Assembly (NCBI GenBank): GCA_029933365.1
Contig: JAOZOH010000092.1
Location: 1 to 11,015, forward strand
DNA from: Desulfuromusa sp.
GTDB lineage: Bacteria; Desulfobacterota; Desulfuromonadia; Desulfuromonadales; Geopsychrobacteraceae
Length of the DNA stretch: 11,015 bases
Direction: 5' to 3'
In this document: piece after piece, positions 8,561-11,015 of the stretch
How positions within the stretch are numbered: the first letter of the stretch is position 1
Layout of the letters: each line of letters begins with the position of its first letter
Position numbers and translations under genes: made by a program
Notes under the pieces: generated by a model
Told to the model about the DNA's origin: nothing
The model's database searches: none
The model's input: the letters and a program-made list of their open reading frames with translations, nothing else

Positions 8561-9643
8561 CTACTCTTTTACATTCAGGAGCAACCATACTCCCAGAAGT
8601 AAAAAAATAAAATTTGCCGTCCAGGCAGTCATCAATGGTGGTAGCGCATTTGAGTAGCCGAAAGCTGTTACCAGAGATTGAATAATAAAATAGGCAACTC
8701 CGATCCCTAAACTGAGCCCAATCCCCAAGGCTATATTACTGTTACGACCCCTTTGTAATGCGAAGGGAACCCCTAGAAATCCCATTATCAAACAGGTAAA
8801 TGGCATAGCTATCCGGTTGTGCATATCGACCCGTTGGCGAGTCGAATCATAGCCTTCCTGTTCCAGTTTTTTCGCCATGCTGGAGAGCTGCCGGAAATTT
8901 AGCTCATTATTGAAATTTTCATGTCCGGAAAAATCTTCCGGTACCCGATCGAGATTAAGAGTCATATTTTTCAGTTTATGCACTTCAATCATGTCACCAG
9001 ATTTAGAATCAAAGATTCTTTCAACCAAGGTAGATGTTTGCCAGGTTTCGTTGTCAAAGTTGGCAAGAGCTGCATCCTGACGTTTCTTGATTTTCTGTTG
9101 ATCATCAAAAGTGAAGATTGTAATTCCTTGGAGTTGTTGTTTTTGTGGGCTTGCAACTGCGATATTGATAATTTGGTTGTTGCTACGGTACCAGATTTCA
9201 TTTCGGGTCAATTGAACTTGTTGTTTTCCCTTCATCTTTATTTCTAAAAGATAGTTCAGTTGTTTGGTGTTCCAGGGAAGAGCAAATTCATTTAACAATA
9301 AAAGGAGAAAAGAAAGTAGAAGTGCCAGAGACATCAGTGGTTGCACAATTCTCCAGAGGCTGATTCCGCAGGCGCGCATAGCAGTGACTTCGTTGGTTCG
9401 ACTGAGCCCTCCGAGAGTCAGAACCATAGTTGTCAGTATTGCAAGAGGGAGAATCTGGGCAAAAATAAAAGGGATGCTGTTGGATAGATAGATGAAATAG
9501 TCCCAGAGGGTTGCTTTGTGATCGATAAAATCATCGACCTTTTCAAAAAAATCGATCAGCAAATAGATACCAATAAAAGCAGCGGTACATAGCAACAGAA
9601 TCCGGGTGAAGTGTTTGAGTAGAAACCAGTTGAGAATTTTCAT
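8561..9643 (-). CDS. lptG: LPS export ABC transporter permease LptG
   Basis: LptG is one of the two inner-membrane permeases of the LptB2FG complex, which extracts lipopolysaccharide from the inner membrane and pushes it to the LptC-LptA bridge. The protein has 360 residues (PF03739 family). Three N-terminal membrane segments (about 12-32, 56-80, 97-119) are followed by a periplasmic jellyroll domain (about 120-265) and three C-terminal segments (about 272-290, 296-318, 332-357). The cytoplasmic coupling helix TNEVTAMRACGISL (83-96) contacts LptB. The start ATG overlaps the lptF stop as ATGA, with GGAGAGG just upstream; an earlier in-frame start inside lptF is not used. LptB, LptC and LptA genes are not in the window. 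It is assigned LptG rather than LptF by order and by the FFEKVDDF segment after the first helix. Confidence 0.93.
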   Translation of the reverse strand: MKILNWFLLKHFTRILLLCTAAFIGIYLLIDFFEKVDDFIDHKATLWDYFIYLSNSIPFIFAQILPLAILTTMVLTLGGLSRTNEVTAMRACGISLWRIVQPLMSLALLLSFLLLLLNEFALPWNTKQLNYLLEIKMKGKQQVQLTRNEIWYRSNNQIINIAVASPQKQQLQGITIFTFDDQQKIKKRQDAALANFDNETWQTSTLVERIFDSKSGDMIEVHKLKNMTLNLDRVPEDFSGHENFNNELNFRQLSSMAKKLEQEGYDSTRQRVDMHNRIAMPFTCLIMGFLGVPFALQRGRNSNIALGIGLSLGIGVAYFIIQSLVTAFGYSNALPPLMTAWTANFIFLLLGVWLLLNVKE

Positions 9644-10830
9644 GAATCCTCTCCGGGTTTGTTGGAGCGAGGCTGCAACTGTCTCCATATCCGCTGCGGA
9701 AGATTGAAAAGCTGAAATGGTTTTTCAATCGCAGTAAGGTGCAGAAACCAGGCACCACCAAGTAAAAAACAGAGGTTGGGGAGCCACAGAATAAAAGCTG
9801 CTGGCATGAATCCTTTGTCGGCAACGGTGCCAGCGAAACTCAGCAGCACGTAATAGACCAGAAAAGTCACCAGAGCCAAAGCAAACCCGGCACCTTTACC
9901 CGAGCGTTGAGATTGTAATCCGAGTGGAATGCCAACTAGCACCAGCACTAATGGAGCAAAAGCAATCACAATGCGTTCATGTTTTTCAACTTGAAGATGA
10001 AACATGGACCTGTCGCTGCTTGCTTTGTCTATTGCGCTATTCAGCTCTGTCCAGGAAAGTTCACTTCGCGAACGGTGGCGTTGTTTGCTCCCGCTGAGCT
10101 GGCTGCCAACATCAAGATTAATATCGTAATTGGTGAAGCTGATGATCTGGTAGCTTGCATGTTTGGCTTCGGTTGGACGGCGGTGGATACTCCCATTGCT
10201 GAGACGTAATGTCAGGCTGTATTGATTCGGATCGGAAATGAATCGGCCCTGCTGTGCGGTAACGGTTGCAGGGGTTTCACCTTCGCGCTCATCGGAAATA
10301 AAAACATCCTGCATGATTCCGCGGGCCTCATCCATCCCTCTGGTATAGAGAACAATCCCGTTAAATTCGTCATTAAATATTCCTGGTTTGACACTGACAC
10401 TGGCGTTGCTGGAAGCAATTTGAAACAGCTTGCTGCGAAAGGCGGTTTTGCTGGCTGGTTCTATACTAATAGTGATCCACGCAGTCAATAAACTGAAAAA
10501 TATAGCAAGCAGGAAAACCGGTTTTACTAAGCTGTAAAGGCTGATTCCAGAAGCTTTCAGGGCGATGAATTCATTGTCAGCAGAAAAGCGACCGAATGCC
10601 AGCAGGATTCCCAGTAAAAAAGAGAGGGGAATGGTCACGCTGAAAAAGGTTGGCAGAAGGCAACTGAAAAGTTGCAGAATCTCCCCTGCCGGGACACCTT
10701 TGTTGATAATCAGTTCAGCTAGCCGAGGGATTTTCCCCATCAGCAGGACGAAGGTAAAAATCAGTAAGCTCAGTAAGGTCGGAGCGCTGATTTCCCTGAG
10801 AATATAACGGTGAATACGTATGCTTGACAT
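9640..10830 (-). CDS. lptF: LPS export ABC transporter permease LptF
   Basis: LptF is the partner permease of LptG in the LPS transporter. The protein has 396 residues. Membrane segments lie at about 16-32, 54-80 and 100-121, then a periplasmic beta-jellyroll domain (about 125-280; VKPGIFNDEFNGIVLYTRG is the family's typical first strands) and three C-terminal segments (about 286-305, 313-334, 342-365). The coupling helix is DNEFIALKASGISL (85-98). A basic tail (IWRQLQPRSNKPGEDS) follows the last helix. It is the first gene of a two-gene operon with a 4-base overlap to lptG. The chosen ATG begins MSSIRIHRYILREI as expected, but no clear Shine-Dalgarno precedes it. The 185 bases upstream hold no ORF that I can support and no convincing promoter. 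Confidence 0.93.
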   Translation of the reverse strand: MSSIRIHRYILREISAPTLLSLLIFTFVLLMGKIPRLAELIINKGVPAGEILQLFSCLLPTFFSVTIPLSFLLGILLAFGRFSADNEFIALKASGISLYSLVKPVFLLAIFFSLLTAWITISIEPASKTAFRSKLFQIASSNASVSVKPGIFNDEFNGIVLYTRGMDEARGIMQDVFISDEREGETPATVTAQQGRFISDPNQYSLTLRLSNGSIHRRPTEAKHASYQIISFTNYDINLDVGSQLSGSKQRHRSRSELSWTELNSAIDKASSDRSMFHLQVEKHERIVIAFAPLVLVLVGIPLGLQSQRSGKGAGFALALVTFLVYYVLLSFAGTVADKGFMPAAFILWLPNLCFLLGGAWFLHLTAIEKPFQLFNLPQRIWRQLQPRSNKPGEDS

Positions 10831-11015
10831 GATGGCGCATGTTAGTACGCTGACTTGCTTCTGTAAACTCCCTTTTTTACTAGAAAATGAGTTGTTTTAC
10901 AGGGAGTTGATGGATTGTAATCCTGGTTTTTTTCCTTGCCTGCTTCTGCTAAGTAGTGTTATAGATCCGCAGTTAATCAATTCACACGCTCCAGGATTCA
11001 GGCAGGATGGTTCTC

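Noticed and set aside
8921..9247. 108-residue open frame on the + strand inside lptG
   Set aside because: It lies antisense to the periplasmic domain of LptG and shows no independent coding evidence.
10861..10905. Hairpin CTGTAAA...TTTACAG upstream of lptF
   Set aside because: Only a 7-bp stem with a long A/T-rich loop; the neighbouring ACTCCCT and AGGGAGT do not extend it in the right order, so it is likely chance.
11007..11015. ATG near the right edge as the start of a further gene
   Set aside because: Only three codons are visible and no good Shine-Dalgarno precedes it.

Overview
The window looks like chromosomal DNA of a Gram-negative, Desulfuromonadales-like deltaproteobacterium of moderate GC. 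The reasons are an LPS-export gene pair (lptF-lptG), an integron integrase of the environmental chromosomal type, the long bacterial form of AhcY, a TIGR04283-type glycosyltransferase, and GGGACTGTCCC-type intergenic palindromes. The lineage is an inference from gene content and protein style, not from a database match.

Layout from left to right. (1) Positions 1-897: the 3' part of an integron integrase gene (+), cut by the window edge; its N-terminal end lies outside. (2) 1022-2134: tgt (-), convergent with intI. (3) 2284-4083: a three-gene (+) cluster with strong GGAGG ribosome binding sites. It holds a Cas6-family RAMP protein with no CRISPR array or other cas genes in view, a small zinc-ribbon (zf-TFIIB-type) protein, and a single-pass membrane protein with a winged-helix-like C-terminus. 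(4) 4103-4232: a composite palindromic repeat (copy 1) between convergent genes. (5) 4277-5560: eno (-). (6) 5706-8285: a (+) run of a family 2 glycosyltransferase, a small unrecognised tryptophan-rich protein and ahcY. (7) 8286-8560: a gene-free stretch with a second copy of the repeat nested inside a different, larger inverted repeat. (8) 8561-10830: lptF-lptG (-), overlapping by the ATGA stop/start. (9) 10831-11015: the lptF upstream region, with no gene that I can support.

Most genes are housekeeping: queuosine tRNA modification, glycolysis, the methyl cycle and LPS transport. The accessory or less explained parts are the integron integrase, the isolated Cas6-like protein with its two small companions, the orphan small ORF before ahcY, and the two related intergenic palindromes. 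Both palindromes sit exactly between convergent genes, where they may also act as bidirectional transcript ends. No tRNA, rRNA, CRISPR array or complete transposase was seen.
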